From Luteipulveratus flavus (lineage in GTDB: Bacteria > Actinomycetota > Actinomycetes > Actinomycetales > Dermatophilaceae): a stretch of 64,000 nucleotides of DNA. Positions 63,473 through 64,000 of the stretch are shown piece after piece. Position numbers and translations under genes: made by a program. How positions within the stretch are numbered: the stretch's first letter is position 1; the number at the start of each line of letters is the position of its first letter. The notes below the pieces were generated by a model that was not told the origin of the DNA, did not search any database, and worked only from the letters and a program-made list of their open reading frames with translations. Where the stretch lies: positions 372,001-436,000 of the forward strand of contig NZ_JAROAV010000028.1 of assembly GCF_029439465.1 (NCBI RefSeq), written 5' to 3'.

Positions 63473-63850
63473 ATGACAGGCACTCGGCTCGGAAGGCTCA
63501 GCCTCGGCTTGGACGCTGCCTACTGCGTCGTGGTCGGGATCATGCTCGGGGCAGCGGCACCGCTCATCGCCGGCTGGGCACGGCTGCCCGTCGCGCTCAT
63601 CGTCGGGGTCGGTGCTCTGGTCGCGATCTGGGGAGTCGCCGTCTGGTGGCTGCGGCGTCGTCACCACCTTCGCGGTGCGCTGAGAGTCGTCATGCTCGCG
63701 AACGGTGCGGCCGTGCTTGCGCTGTGTGGTGTCTCGGTCGCCATCGGAGGGGTCCTGCTGGTCGTGGCCCTGATCGCCGCGGCCGTCGACGTCGCCGGCT
63801 TCGGTGTGTCGCAGGCGGTCGCGCTACGCCGACTGGAGCCGTCCGTCTAG
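63473..63850 (+). CDS. small four-helix membrane protein
   Basis: The 125-residue product has four hydrophobic helices (YCVVVGIMLGAAAPLIAGW; ALIVGVGALVAIWGVAVWWL; VVMLANGAAVLALCGVSVAI; VLLVVALIAAAVDVAGFGVSQ) with an Arg-rich loop between helices 2 and 3. No family recognised. It has its own putative promoter. Confidence 0.7.
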   Translation: MTGTRLGRLSLGLDAAYCVVVGIMLGAAAPLIAGWARLPVALIVGVGALVAIWGVAVWWLRRRHHLRGALRVVMLANGAAVLALCGVSVAIGGVLLVVALIAAAVDVAGFGVSQAVALRRLEPSV

Positions 63851-63885
63851 GCCACGCGACCGCCGGGTCTTCCTGCGGCTCACAG

Positions 63886-63930
63886 GGTTTCGACTCGGCT
63901 CCGCTGCGCTCCGCCGGCTCGACCAGCGGG
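63886..63930. repeat. GGTTTCGACTCGG-type intergenic repeat
   Basis: GGTTTCGACTCGG at 63886 and CCGGCTCGACC near 63914-63924 form an imperfect inverted repeat around CTCCGCTGCGCTCC. Very similar intergenic elements ending in GACCAGCGGG are widespread in actinobacterial genomes. Confidence 0.5.
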
Positions 63931-63937
63931 CGCCCGC

Positions 63938-64000
63938 TCACGCAGCGGCGCGCAGGCGCTCGGGGATCAGGTGCTCGTACGCGCCGGTCTCGTCGGCGTG
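63938..64000 (-). CDS. partial CDS, C-terminal 20 residues
   Basis: A minus-strand frame enters from the right edge and ends at TGA 63940-63938 as HADETGAYEHLIPERLRAAA. The codon bias and composition look coding, but too little is present to name a family. Confidence 0.4.
   Translation of the reverse strand, partial: HADETGAYEHLIPERLRAAA

Overview
The window is chromosomal DNA from a high-GC Gram-positive actinobacterium. Evidence for this is the very strong G/C third-position bias, frequent GTG starts, lsr2, the ftsH-folE-folP-folBK-DUF3180 block, the hpt-tilS-DUF2342-dacB/ppa block, radA followed closely by disA, a ClpC unfoldase, and an Ada-AlkA fusion. The genus cannot be fixed from sequence alone; a Micrococcales or Propionibacteriales lineage is plausible. 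No rRNA, tRNA, prophage, IS transposase or CRISPR array was found.

Layout. 0-12.4 kb: a secreted zincin lipoprotein, an XRE-type regulator, a Cys-rich protein coupled to a methyltransferase, then an eight-gene minus-strand run (12438 down to 3911) of flavin reductase, PnuC, NadR, a MoxR-like AAA+ ATPase, two unknown proteins, a VWA/metallopeptidase-like protein and a CapK/PaaK-like adenylating enzyme. Seven of these genes overlap end to start and the eighth is 3 bp away. 12.5-19.5 kb: radA, then a ROK repressor and a multiple-monosaccharide ABC transporter (ATPase, permease, binding protein) ending at a strong hairpin; the ROK gene and the transporter carry near-identical 24-bp promoter/operator elements. 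19.5-29.9 kb: DUF2382 protein, disA, mutY (apparently with a CTG start), gluconokinase, an ABC-2 export system, N-acetylglutamate synthase-like GNAT, an LCP protein and clpC. 30-40.6 kb: a DUF559 endonuclease-like gene flanked by 29-bp repeats, an HprK-like ATPase, a non-homologous end-joining set (ku diverging from a DNA ligase and a LigD-type polymerase), a FhuF-like protein, lsr2, a 59-aa membrane protein, ogt, ada-alkA, a DUF2520 protein and a MidA-like methyltransferase.

40.6-48.8 kb: three consecutive paralogous membrane-anchored proteins of unknown function, a CGNR regulator diverging from an EamA exporter, an orphan nuoD, a Ser/Thr-stalk surface protein and a class F-like sortase. 48.8-60.3 kb: the folate block with ftsH, a secreted protein, hpt, tilS (with an in-frame 30-bp tandem/palindromic insertion), DUF2342 zincin, dacB and ppa. 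60.3-64 kb: AraC-family regulator, metallo-beta-lactamase-fold protein, short-chain dehydrogenase, a four-helix membrane protein and the end of a partial gene.

Most of the window is housekeeping. The parts most worth following up are the NAD-salvage/MoxR/VWA run, the three-paralog envelope cluster, the palindromic repeat families (58 bp, about 61 bp, 29 bp), the ROK operator pair, and two genes that appear to start at CTG in a CTGA overlap with the preceding stop. Many transcription units show a TANNNT-like hexamer 6-9 nt before an ATG or GTG, which suggests widespread leaderless transcription.
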